Assembly: GCA_910575075.1 (NCBI GenBank)
Contig: CAJTCY010000001.1
Location: forward strand, 144,702-208,701
Reading direction: 5' to 3'
DNA: 64,000 nucleotides
Source: Lachnospiraceae bacterium
GTDB lineage: Bacteria > Bacillota > Clostridia > Lachnospirales > Lachnospiraceae
This document shows, in pieces, positions 46,504-55,054 of the stretch (positions within the stretch are counted from its first letter, which is position 1; each line of letters opens with the position of its first letter). The notes beneath the pieces were generated by a model that made no database searches, was not told the DNA's origin, and worked only from the letters and a program-made list of their open reading frames with translations. The position numbers and the translations under genes are program-made.

Positions 46504-47756
46504 CGGTACAAGAATTTTGTAATAGTGGAATACAGTTTTTAAATCTATGCTCTGTCTATTATGTGTTACAGCTTGTAAGATGTGTGTTGTTTTCGTTTGT
46601 AGTGTTTGCATTTGTTTATGCTTTGCGGAAAACGGTACTGAAAAACAAGGTATTCTTAAAGGGTGCCTTATGGAGCTTGTTTATTCCTGTATTGTTTGTG
46701 GGCAAGATGAAGTTTTTTTATGAAAATAAGGTGGGTGTAAAACTTTTCTCGCGGCTGACAGAAATGTGCATGAGCCATATATGGGTATGCTGGCTGTATT
46801 TATGTGGAATATTTATATATGCTGCCCTGTTGTTTTACAGAAGAAAAAGTTTGAAAAAAATAGTTGCAGGCATGAAAAAAAGAAAAATCGGTGGTACTGT
46901 TATCTATGTTGCGAAAATGCCTGTTACACCTTCTACCATAGGAGTATTCAGACCAAAGATTGTCATGCCGGAAATTATACTGAAAGGATATGACAAAAAA
47001 GAACTTCAGACAATTCTGCACCATGAAATGACACATATTAGGTTAGGACATTTATTGTTGTATCTTTTTTGGGATATGCTGCGGGCTTTATTATGGCTCA
47101 ATCCGTTTCTTGCCATAGGAACAAAGTATTTCAGAGAAGATATGGAAGAAATCTGTGACTTTGTGACAATTAAGCAAAGCCATGGGAAAGCATACGATTA
47201 TGGGCAGCTCTTGTTAAAAAGCATGAGGCTTTTACAGGCTGAAAGTGAAGATTTTAATATGTACGCCACCTTTGCAGGAGATAAAGAATACCAAAGTGTT
47301 CGGCAGAGGGTAAAACGGATTGCCATTTATAAGCCATACAAGAGGATTATGTCAGTTGGTACACTGATTGCAGCAATGCTGTGTGTATTGGCAGCCTTTT
47401 TTCTTACGCAGAATCTTTCCTTTGACAGATACAATCCGCTTGATAACATTGTTGTATATGATATGGCTACAGGAACAAAAATTATCAATGATGGGAAAGC
47501 ATTAAGGGAGGCAGTTAGTTATGATGAAAACTACATCTATATAGATGCGGAAACTTTTCAAGAATTGATAAAGTACAGTACCGTCCCAAGTGAAAATATT
47601 TGTTTTTATTGCGGCGGTTATTGTAAACTGCCGGGAATAGGCGGAGGCGGAGTCGGCTGCGGATATTTAGAAATGGCAGAATTAGAAAATGGTATTTTGA
47701 AAATTAAATATGAAACGAATGAGGATATTTTTGAACGTATTCTCAAAATAATTTAA
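46500..47756 (+). CDS. M56-family (BlaR1-like) membrane metalloprotease with unusual sensor end
   Basis: A 418-residue protein with about four spans (near 20-45, 52-70, 90-112 and 280-300). The zinc protease motif is HEMTH at residues 175-179, with a downstream ENPF-like WLNPFLAIG and EEICDF. The ~115-residue C-terminal extracellular domain is not a penicillin-binding domain: there is no SxxK, and it carries CFYCGGYCKL and a glycine run. It therefore probably senses something other than a beta-lactam. It is coupled to the BlaI gene and precedes two unrecognised genes. Confidence 0.88.
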   Translation: MTVQEFCNSGIQFLNLCSVYYVLQLVRCVLFSFVVFAFVYALRKTVLKNKVFLKGALWSLFIPVLFVGKMKFFYENKVGVKLFSRLTEMCMSHIWVCWLYLCGIFIYAALLFYRRKSLKKIVAGMKKRKIGGTVIYVAKMPVTPSTIGVFRPKIVMPEIILKGYDKKELQTILHHEMTHIRLGHLLLYLFWDMLRALLWLNPFLAIGTKYFREDMEEICDFVTIKQSHGKAYDYGQLLLKSMRLLQAESEDFNMYATFAGDKEYQSVRQRVKRIAIYKPYKRIMSVGTLIAAMLCVLAAFFLTQNLSFDRYNPLDNIVVYDMATGTKIINDGKALREAVSYDENYIYIDAETFQELIKYSTVPSENICFYCGGYCKLPGIGGGGVGCGYLEMAELENGILKIKYETNEDIFERILKII

Positions 47757-47799
47757 GGAAATTTCAAAAAATATACTTAACTTTAAAGAGGAGAACGTT

Positions 47800-48531
47800 A
47801 TGGCATTGGAAATCGGTAACAATTACAGCAGCTATGTAAGCAGCTACACGAACACGACGGACAACAAGAAAAAAACAACCGAAAGCAGCACTGCAAAAGA
47901 AACTACAAAGACGAGTGGCACCACAAGAAAGACAGCGTCAGATGAATTGTCGTATCTCTCCGGCAAATACAGCAATTACAGCTTTGTAGCAGCCAATTAT
48001 ACGAAAGGAATGCAGTATGGATCTTCCTCAACTGTAAATGCTGCAATCTCTCCACAGTTTTTATCTAAAATGGCGAGTGATCCAAAATTAGAAAAAGAGT
48101 ATGAAGAAAATATTGCAGCTATGCAGAAATGTGATGAGCATTTTACGCAAATGCAGGCTGCTCGTGGCTGGAGAGTTGATGCCCAGGGTTGGGCGATTGA
48201 TAAAGATGGCGGTATTAGTAGCTGGGCAATAGTAACAAAAGATCCGAATGCAAAGTCCCATTTACAAACTATGTCTGAAAATGCAGAAAAAATCCGCAAG
48301 CAGAATGAGGAAAAGAAGCAAGAAAAAGTGGAACTTGAAGGAAATCGGCAGGCAAACAAAGAAGATAAGGAAAAATTGCAGGAGAAATTGAACGAAGCAG
48401 GCAGTGAGCAGTTTGACGATAAGTGGAAAGGCGCGGTTGTCATTGATAAAGATGATGAAAATATAGCTGTTGCCAAAGCTGATAAGGACAATGCGAGAGT
48501 TGCAGGATTGAATATGGATATGAAAGCTTAA
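47800..48531 (+). CDS. Unknown protein, DUF6033-like
   Basis: A 243-residue soluble protein. The N-terminal 50 residues are Ser/Thr-rich and low in complexity (MALEIGNNYSSYVSSY start). The middle has a compact region (ARGWRVDAQGWAIDKDGG) and the C-terminal part a charged coiled-coil. It resembles proteins labelled DUF6033 in Firmicutes, though I am not certain. There is no signal peptide. AGAGGAG precedes the ATG. It follows the M56 gene by 43 bases and precedes another unknown by 42. Confidence 0.75.
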   Translation: MALEIGNNYSSYVSSYTNTTDNKKKTTESSTAKETTKTSGTTRKTASDELSYLSGKYSNYSFVAANYTKGMQYGSSSTVNAAISPQFLSKMASDPKLEKEYEENIAAMQKCDEHFTQMQAARGWRVDAQGWAIDKDGGISSWAIVTKDPNAKSHLQTMSENAEKIRKQNEEKKQEKVELEGNRQANKEDKEKLQEKLNEAGSEQFDDKWKGAVVIDKDDENIAVAKADKDNARVAGLNMDMKA

Positions 48532-48573
48532 CAGGAAATGAATATTAAATTATAATATAGGAGGTACATTAAA

Positions 48574-49491
48574 ATGAGTTTAACTATTACTGATATGTCT
48601 GCATCAAATGTTTACATAAAGAACGATACGGGAAACATTGACAAGAGTGCGGCTTTTCCAAAAGGTGACAATGAGATTACAGAGGACAGCATTGTTGATA
48701 TTGGAAAAAACAGGTTTTCCACGATATTCGGTGCTACAACGGAATCAAAATATGGGTATGCAGCACAACTGGATTCTGTATCAAGGGATTATGCAACGGC
48801 AATGTCTAATCATGATTATGCAACGGCAGCGGGCATTGATGTCATTTCTGCGATGGACGAAAAATATCAGTCAATCAAGGAAGAAATAGAAAAAAAATAT
48901 TCTGGAGAGGAAAAGGATGCCAGGTTATCCGAGTTGGAGAATAATTATAAATTCATTTTGGATTCCAATGTAATTTCTTCAACAGATTTGGCAATTAAGA
49001 ATGAAAGTGCCCTCAACAAACTGAGAAATACGTTTGCCAAGGCTTATGATAATGCAAAAAATACGAAAAGCAGTCAATTTATAGAAACTGCTTACGGAAG
49101 TTTGGCAAACTGGTCTGGAGCTTGCGGTCAAATTGATGTGCAGCTAAAAAGCTATAAAGAATTATTTGAACAATTTAAGGAAACGCTGTATAGTTCTAAG
49201 GGAATGAATGGTGACAAGAAGTATGCGGATTCTTTGTTAAAAACCATAAATTCAGGTTTAGCCGAAGTAAAAGAGCAGAATAATTCTTTAGAAAAAGAGG
49301 TTGATAATGGAGGCAGCCAAAGGACCAAAGAATTATGGAGTTTAATTGAGAAAAAGACAGAAACATATTTCTCTAATAACAATTATAAGTCAGATGAAGA
49401 AAAATATCAGGCGTTCTTGAAAGATACTGCCCATACCAGTGCCATAGATAATAGGTTAAATGAAATCTTAAATGCAATTTTGGAAAAATAG
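48574..49491 (+). CDS. Unknown helical protein
   Basis: A 305-residue, mostly helical, Lys/Glu/Asn/Ser-rich protein without signal peptide, membrane span or cysteine pattern beyond a single Cys. Its start (MSLTITDMSASNVYIKN) has the loose, Ser/Thr/Asn-rich look of exported but leaderless proteins, like its neighbour. TAGGAGG precedes the ATG. It is the last gene of the BlaI-M56 cluster. No family is recognised; an exported or surface role is inference. Confidence 0.7.
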   Translation: MSLTITDMSASNVYIKNDTGNIDKSAAFPKGDNEITEDSIVDIGKNRFSTIFGATTESKYGYAAQLDSVSRDYATAMSNHDYATAAGIDVISAMDEKYQSIKEEIEKKYSGEEKDARLSELENNYKFILDSNVISSTDLAIKNESALNKLRNTFAKAYDNAKNTKSSQFIETAYGSLANWSGACGQIDVQLKSYKELFEQFKETLYSSKGMNGDKKYADSLLKTINSGLAEVKEQNNSLEKEVDNGGSQRTKELWSLIEKKTETYFSNNNYKSDEEKYQAFLKDTAHTSAIDNRLNEILNAILEK

Positions 49492-49527
49492 ATTGTTGAT
49501 AGGAATATTTTAAGGGGCTGTCGGTTA

Positions 49528-49693
49528 CTAGTACAACGAAAATTAAGTCTTTGATATATTCACGCAGGATAATTGTTTCAGATACAAGGAAGAAAAACGA
49601 CGGCGTAGCAGTGGCTACGGCTAGGTTTTCTGACATAGTAGCTGGACAATTAGGCAAGTGAAGAAGTTAATTACTTAATATTCGTTGTACTAG
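49528..49693. mobile_element. MITE-like element, 166 bp
   Basis: Terminal inverted repeats of 21 bp (CTAGTACAACGAAAATTAAGT at the left and its complement at 49673-49693, one mismatch) enclose a sequence with no coding capacity. The right end abuts the truncated iron permease. No clear target duplication was found. GGGGCTGTCGG just left of it resembles ends of other Firmicute insertion sequences, so the element could be larger. Confidence 0.6.
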
Positions 49694-49970
49694 CATATTA
49701 TCTGCCTGCGTAACTGCATTTGCAGGTCCAGTGTCTTTTGTGGGAATTGCAGTTCCCCAGATCATAAAACGAATGTTTCATACGACAAAACCAATGATAA
49801 TGATACCTGCCTGTTTCTTGGGGGGAGCTGTATGGTGCCTGTTCTGCGATTTGCTGGCGCGGACGATGTTTGCGCCGACAGAGCTTTCGATTAGTACGGT
49901 AACAGCGATGTTCGGGGCGCCTGTCGTGATTTATATTATGGTATGCCAGAGAAAGGATAACCAAAATTAA
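49692..49970 (+). pseudogene. FecCD-type iron-siderophore ABC permease, C-terminal fragment
   Basis: The open frame from 49692 encodes ~92 residues matching the C-terminal end of FecCD permeases: TAFAGPVSFVGIAVPQIIKR, PACFLGGAVWCLFCDLLART and the final GAPVVIYIMVCQRK. The first ~240 residues are missing. The cut lies exactly at the right end of the MITE-like element. The ATPase that follows is also damaged, so this uptake system is decayed. Confidence 0.8.
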
Positions 49971-49971
49971 T

Positions 49972-51123
49972 ATGCAAAATTATTTTTTTACCGTAAATAA
50001 TATGACCGTTGGTTATAATGGCGTTCCTTTGATTTGAGACATTGAGATAGCATTGAAAAAGGGAGAAATTCTTACTCTGATAGGACCAAACGGAGCGGGG
50101 AAATCAACCATTTTAAAAAGTATCATCGGACAGCTTTCCCTGCTTGCGGGCATAGTTCATTTGGAGGATGTAAGGCTAGATAAAATGACAGAAAAAGAAC
50201 GCGCGAAAAAGATATCGGTCGTGCTGACAGAGCGGATACATCCAGAAATGATGACTTGCATGGAAGTAGTAGAGACGGGGAGATACCCGTACACGGGAAA
50301 GCTGGGAATTTTATCAGAAGCGGATAAAGAAATAGTAAAAGAAACAATGGAATTAGTCCATATTACCGATTTGAAGGAAAAAGAATTTTTAACGCTTAGT
50401 GATGGGCAGCGGCAGAGAGTAATGCTTGCGAAGGCAATCGCGCAGGAGCCGGAAATTCTGGTACTGGACGAGCCGACGTCATTTTTAGACATTCGTTATA
50501 AATTAGAATTTTTCTCGGTTTTACAGGAGTTGACGAAACGTAAAAACCTGACTGTCATCATGTCCTTACATGAATTAGATATGGCGGAACGGATTTCAGA
50601 TAAAGTCCTTTGTATAAAAGGAGCGTATGTTGAACGGTTTGGAACGCCAGAAGCTATTTTTATGTCTGGGTATATTCGTGAATTATATGGAATTACAGCG
50701 GGTTCATTTGGCGAGTGTTCGGGCAGTCTGGAACTTCCAGCAGTAAACGGAGAAGCAGAAGTGTTTGTGATTACGGGAAATGGAAGCGGAACTTCTGTGT
50801 TCCGCAAATTGCAGCGAAAAGGGATATCTTTTGCAACGGGTATCATATGGGAAAATGACAGAGATATAGTTACGGCTGAGGCGCTTGCTGTAAACGTAAT
50901 CAAAGAATCTGCATTCTGCAGAATCAAGCCCAAAAAAATAGAAATGGCAAAGCGGGCCATTGATAAATGCAGTACGGTACTCTGTGCTTTGACTGATTTT
51001 GGAGAGTGGAATCAGGAAAACAAAGAACTTATGTTATATGCAAAGAGCCGCGGAAAACTTTGCCAGTTGTCGGAGTTTGGAAAGGAAGGGGAATTTGACA
51101 TATATCATCCAATATCACTATGA
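49972..51123 (+). pseudogene. FecE-type iron ABC ATPase with in-frame stop
   Basis: The frame from the ATG at 49972 encodes MQNYFFTVNNMTVGYNGVPLI and then meets TGA at 50035-50037; it continues in the same frame (DIEIALKKGEILTLIGPNG). The remainder is a normal ATPase: Walker A GPNGAGKSTILKS, signature LSDGQRQRV, Walker B ILVLDEPTSFLD, and a ~130-residue C-terminal extension typical of some clostridial siderophore ATPases. The TTG at 50053 might allow a shortened product, but it would lack the first beta strands. Confidence 0.8.
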
Positions 51124-51145
51124 TATGCTGCAAAAGATTTGAACT

Positions 51146-51709
51146 TTAATGGCATCTTTTGCAGAAATCTACTGTCTTTTGCATGATATCTTTTAGGTTC
51201 TCAAGGTCTCTTAACGTATGATGGCATTCAAGGGAATGATTACAGCCCTCATATACAGTCAGTGGAATCTGGTTTGTTCTTGAAAGCTGGATGATTTCGT
51301 CAGTATCGATCCAAGGGTCTGCGGTTCCGATAAAACCAATTGCGTGATTCGGTGAAAAAAGATAGGTTTGCGCTAAAGGTGTATACAAAATATGCCTTGC
51401 GTGTTTTAAACCATATTTTTGTGCATATGATGCCGCAATGATTGTGCCGATACTTTTTGAAATAAAAAGCACATCGTCATAATCGGACCAAATAAGATCT
51501 GCAAGTTCAGTTTCAGCCTGTAAAAACAGCGCTTCATATGCTTCTTTCATTTTCTTATCATCGCCGCGGATATTTCCGGCTTTGTACGTGTATGCCACGT
51601 TTCTGTAATTTTCGTATCCCAGTTCACAGGCAGCGTTCCTGCTGTAATATAAAAGAGGTTTGTCGCAATGATATCCTATGCCGGGAAAATAAACGGCTAT
51701 TTTCTCCAT
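51146..51709 (-). CDS. Small alpha/beta hydrolase
   Basis: A 187-residue cytoplasmic hydrolase-fold protein. The oxyanion/strand start is YFPGIGYHCDKPL, the nucleophile elbow FISKSIGT (Ser in S-K-S-I-G), an Asp in GTADPWID and the His in EGCNHSLE. The four residue types of a Ser-Asp-His triad are thus in order. AAAGGAAT precedes the ATG. It is convergent with the decayed iron ATPase. Substrate unknown. Confidence 0.8.
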   Translation of the reverse strand: MEKIAVYFPGIGYHCDKPLLYYSRNAACELGYENYRNVAYTYKAGNIRGDDKKMKEAYEALFLQAETELADLIWSDYDDVLFISKSIGTIIAASYAQKYGLKHARHILYTPLAQTYLFSPNHAIGFIGTADPWIDTDEIIQLSRTNQIPLTVYEGCNHSLECHHTLRDLENLKDIMQKTVDFCKRCH

Positions 51710-51735
51710 AATAGATTCCTTTCAATACTTAATTT

Positions 51736-52023
51736 AGTTTAGGCAATTGCGAAACTATCAAATTATCAAAATTTCATATACAATTCATACAATTATGCTT
51801 AAATATTTTATTCATATGAACGCACAAAATGCAGGGCGTACCAAACATTTCAATGAGCCTTTTACAACAAAAACCATGTTCAGCAAAGGCTTCCATAGTT
51901 TTTAAGTCTCATTTCCATGGTACTAAAATGCATTTTTTAGCGTTTCATATGAATAAAATATTTCTTCTTAAATTTTTTGAATTGTATATGAAATTCTCAA
52001 AACTATTGAGTTTCGCAATTACC
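51736..52023. mobile_element. 288-bp fold-back (MITE-like) element
   Basis: The left ~85 bases (from GGCAATTGCGAAACT at 51742) are the imperfect inverted copy of the right ~85 bases (ending AGTTTCGCAATTACC at 52023). Inner arms continue the pairing (AAAATGCA, GTACCA, ATGAG), so nearly the whole element folds on itself. A 10-base direct repeat, TACTTAATTT, lies at 51726-51735 and 52024-52033 and looks like a target duplication. The open frame inside is not considered a gene. Confidence 0.75.
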
Positions 52024-52034
52024 TACTTAATTTT

Positions 52035-52169
52035 GTTCCATATAATAATATCATAAAATCGTTGCGAAAGCTATCTAAAGAATTGAAGCGAGATAGGAGA
52101 TATGATACAATAGCATCATTACAAAAATCGAGCGAGGAACAAAAAAAGGAGTTTTCAGACACGCCCTAG
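52035..52169 (+). pseudogene. Possible C-terminal gene remnant next to the fold-back element
   Basis: A frame ending at TAG 52167-52169 reads IIKSLRKLSKELKRDRRY and SLQKSSEEQKKEFSDTP, which looks like a real protein C-terminus. It has no start and its left edge abuts the fold-back element. The insertion may have removed the rest of a gene upstream of the BceAB-like operon. Low confidence. Confidence 0.35.
52083..52111 (+). promoter_or_regulatory. Promoter of the BceAB-like operon
   Basis: TTGAAG at 52083-52088 and TACAAT at 52106-52111 with a 17-base spacer, about 70 bases upstream of the ATPase gene. Confidence 0.5.
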
Positions 52170-52178
52170 AGGAAGTAA

Positions 52179-52943
52179 ATGCTTATGAAAAAAAATGAAA
52201 TAATTTTAAATGTGAAGGAACTGTACAAAAGTTATCGTATTCATAATGAGACAACACTAAGGGTGCTGCAAGGGATAGATTTTGATGTCAAAGCTGGAGA
52301 AATGGTGGCAATCATGGGGGCGTCAGGATGCGGAAAGACAACTTTAATTAATTTAATCAGCGGGATAGACAGGGCAGACAGTGGGAGTATATGGATAAAG
52401 GATATGGAAATATCAAGCATGAAGAAGTCGGAAATGGCAATTTTTAGGCGAGATAAAATTGGCTTGATATTTCAAGACTATAATTTGTTAGAAAGTTTAG
52501 ATGTTAAGGACAATATATTATTGCCGCTGATATTAGGCCACAGAGAAGGAAAGGATGATAAACTGGGAGAAATCTTAGAAATCTTATCTATTGGAGATAT
52601 TATAGATAAAAATATTATCGATATTTCAGGAGGACAAAAGCAGCGAGTGGCTATTGCAAGAGCATTAATTAACGCACCGGAAATAATATTAGCGGACGAA
52701 CCGACGGGAAATTTGGATGCGAAGTCTACGAGGAATGTTATGGAATATTTGAAAAGTATCAATGAAATATTAGGCGCAACACTTTTAATGGTTACACATG
52801 ATTCTTACGCAGCGGCATATTGCAGCAAGGTGATTCTGTTAAAAGAAGGGAAGATCATCTCCACTTTAAAAAAGGATCGTAAAAATCAAGATGACTTTCT
52901 AGTGGATATATATGAATTTTTAAAGCAAATTGGCGGGGAATAA
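52179..52943 (+). CDS. BceA-like ABC ATP-binding protein
   Basis: A 254-residue ATPase. Walker A is GASGCGKTTLINLISGID, the signature DISGGQKQRVAIARALI and Walker B IILADEPTGNLDAKS. AGAGGAAG precedes the ATG. It is coupled to the ten-span permease that follows, the arrangement of bacitracin/lantibiotic resistance transporters. Unlike typical bce loci no kinase or regulator is adjacent; the nearest is at 40561. Confidence 0.93.
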   Translation: MLMKKNEIILNVKELYKSYRIHNETTLRVLQGIDFDVKAGEMVAIMGASGCGKTTLINLISGIDRADSGSIWIKDMEISSMKKSEMAIFRRDKIGLIFQDYNLLESLDVKDNILLPLILGHREGKDDKLGEILEILSIGDIIDKNIIDISGGQKQRVAIARALINAPEIILADEPTGNLDAKSTRNVMEYLKSINEILGATLLMVTHDSYAAAYCSKVILLKEGKIISTLKKDRKNQDDFLVDIYEFLKQIGGE

Positions 52944-52944
52944 A

Positions 52945-54837
52945 ATGGAAAAATGGAAACTGTTATTAAAAATGATCCGATACAATAAAAATGCTTACAA
53001 AATGTACTTATACTGTAATATTTTTGCTGTATCTCTTTTTACGGCATTACTTTCTATATATCAGAATAACTCCTTTTCTAATAATAGTGAAATTGACGGC
53101 AGTATTTCAAGCAATGTGTTTGCACCGACCGTTTTAATGGGACTATTTCTTATATTGTTTATTCCATATGCATACACAGCGTTTCTAAAGGGGAGGAAAC
53201 AGGAATATGCTGTTTTTATGGTGTTGGGAATGACCGAATCGGAAGTTGTTGCCAATATGTTTTTGGAATGTTCGATTGTCAGTGTTGCCGGAGGCATTAC
53301 GGGCCTCATATTCGGAAGCGGACTTTCTTTTATCTTTTTAGTTTTTCTGCATCATATCATCGGATTGCGTTCCGTGCAGTGGGAGTGTCATATCGAAACA
53401 TATAAAATTACGGTTGCTTTGTATGCATGTGCGGTAATCATCATATTATGCATTAATATTCTGCGAATCATCAAAAGCCAGATTTTAGAGCTTTTCAAGG
53501 CGAAATATAAAGAGGAAAAGAAGAAAAAAGGCTCTATGTGTAAGTTATTACTGGGACTTGGGATTTTCTGCATTGGGATATTACTGATGATGATCGTATA
53601 TGATTTTAACCGTACCTACATATGGTTTTTCAGTATAGGCTTTTCTATAGGGGGAATTGCAGTTATAATATGTAACCTTGATTTCTTAATGTGCAGATTT
53701 CATACAAAAAGCTGGAAAATTAGTCTCTCTTTTGTCTTGCAAAATATAAAATCCTGGCGGATTGTTACCTTTATTTCTGCCTGTTTGTTTGGAATCCTGA
53801 TATTTTTTTTAGGGCATGGTATCGTCACTTATCCCAATTTTAAAAGCAATGCCATCACCTATTCACCATATGACCTGTTTTATGTTAAGTACCAGGATAT
53901 AAATAATATTGGAATGGAGCAGATAGAAGACATATTAAATAGAAATGAAATACATATAACAGAGGAAAAGACAGTAGAAGTTTTAAGGGGGACGGCATGC
54001 AATATCATAAACGCTGATGAAATCAACGAAAAAATGGGACGAGATTTTCAAGTGGAGAAAGGGGAATTTATACAGTTGTTTCAGATAGATCAGAATGATG
54101 GCTATGAACATGATACCAGCCCTCTGCCGGCGCTTTCAGTAAATTTAGGAGATGACGGGGAAATGCAGATCAGGTTAAAGGAGAGCTGCGTTGACATCTT
54201 GTTTAATTCCTGTAAAAGTCTGGGGGATTTTACATTGATAATAAGCGATACGGATTTTAAAAAAATAAAAATGTCATCTAGGGAATATTTGGCTGAAAAT
54301 GCAGTCATGATAAATTTTGATCATTGGAGGAAATCGGAACAGGCAATAAAAGAACTTCAAAATGTAATGGAAAAATCAAATGGGCTTACAGCAGAAGACC
54401 AATATTTATATCAGATAGCATCAAAGTTAGAAAAATATACAATTGCTGTACAATCATCGAGCGTACTAGTTTTTTTTATGTTCTTTGTGGCGTTTGTATT
54501 TTGGAGTTCGGCTAATGCTGCAATATATTTTAAAATGAAATCGGAATTAGAAGAGGAAAGGAAAATTTTTTTCAATTTATATCGAATAGGCATATTGGAA
54601 AAAGAACTGCAAAACATACTATTGAAAAAGAATTTTTTCTATTACTTTGTACCGTTTATGATAGGAGGCGCTTTTGGGATATTTTATTGCTATAGCGTAA
54701 ATGCAATATATGATTATGGAATCATAGGTTTGATTTGCGGGGGAGTGATAGCTATAATCATTTGTATGATGCAAATGTTCGTATTCTGGAGAGCCATACA
54801 GTACGAGTACCATGAATTTGTAAGGTTGTACGGTTGA
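52945..54837 (+). CDS. BceB-like ABC permease
   Basis: A 630-residue permease with about ten spans. Spans 1-8 are in residues ~20-310. A ~190-residue extracellular domain (about 315-500) follows, then the last spans (near 500-525, 560-580 and 590-620). This large loop between spans 7-8 and the end is the hallmark of BceB/VraG proteins that recognise cell-wall antibiotics. The ATG at 52945 immediately follows the ATPase stop; an in-frame TTG at 52930 is unlikely. Confidence 0.9.
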   Translation: MEKWKLLLKMIRYNKNAYKMYLYCNIFAVSLFTALLSIYQNNSFSNNSEIDGSISSNVFAPTVLMGLFLILFIPYAYTAFLKGRKQEYAVFMVLGMTESEVVANMFLECSIVSVAGGITGLIFGSGLSFIFLVFLHHIIGLRSVQWECHIETYKITVALYACAVIIILCINILRIIKSQILELFKAKYKEEKKKKGSMCKLLLGLGIFCIGILLMMIVYDFNRTYIWFFSIGFSIGGIAVIICNLDFLMCRFHTKSWKISLSFVLQNIKSWRIVTFISACLFGILIFFLGHGIVTYPNFKSNAITYSPYDLFYVKYQDINNIGMEQIEDILNRNEIHITEEKTVEVLRGTACNIINADEINEKMGRDFQVEKGEFIQLFQIDQNDGYEHDTSPLPALSVNLGDDGEMQIRLKESCVDILFNSCKSLGDFTLIISDTDFKKIKMSSREYLAENAVMINFDHWRKSEQAIKELQNVMEKSNGLTAEDQYLYQIASKLEKYTIAVQSSSVLVFFMFFVAFVFWSSANAAIYFKMKSELEEERKIFFNLYRIGILEKELQNILLKKNFFYYFVPFMIGGAFGIFYCYSVNAIYDYGIIGLICGGVIAIIICMMQMFVFWRAIQYEYHEFVRLYG

Positions 54838-54851
54838 TACAAGTCCGACTG

Positions 54852-54932
54852 AAATATGTTGGTGTAAACAATGATGAATATGACGAGGAATATATCATCA
54901 CAATACCTGACTGCTTCTCCCGTGACGGCTAA
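54852..54932 (+). pseudogene. Tail fragment duplicating the end of the 45509-45865 gene
   Basis: The frame from 54852 reads KYVGVNNDEYDEEYIITIPD and then runs on to TAA at 54930. Bases 54864-54913 match 45815-45864 with one difference. Only the last ~20 codons of the gene are present, 14 bases after the permease stop. Confidence 0.8.
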
Positions 54933-54980
54933 AAATCATCAGCCGCGGATAGAACTGCACAAACTCAAGGATTTCATAGA

Positions 54981-55009
54981 TTGACATCTATTGCCATATT
55001 TATTATAAT
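54981..55009 (+). promoter_or_regulatory. Consensus promoter of rex
   Basis: Perfect TTGACA at 54981-54986 and perfect TATAAT at 55004-55009 with a 17-base spacer. It is 45 bases upstream of the rex start. Confidence 0.85.
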
Positions 55010-55054
55010 TACAAGATAAGTGTATGCAGAGAATCCAGATTAGGAGGAAAGGCG

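Noticed and set aside
46500-47756. BlaR1 beta-lactam sensor
   Set aside because: The M56 core is present but there is no penicillin-binding domain or SxxK motif at the C-terminus.
51829-52056. 75-residue frame in the fold-back element
   Set aside because: It is contained in the palindrome, is AT-rich and repetitive, and has no ribosome-binding site.
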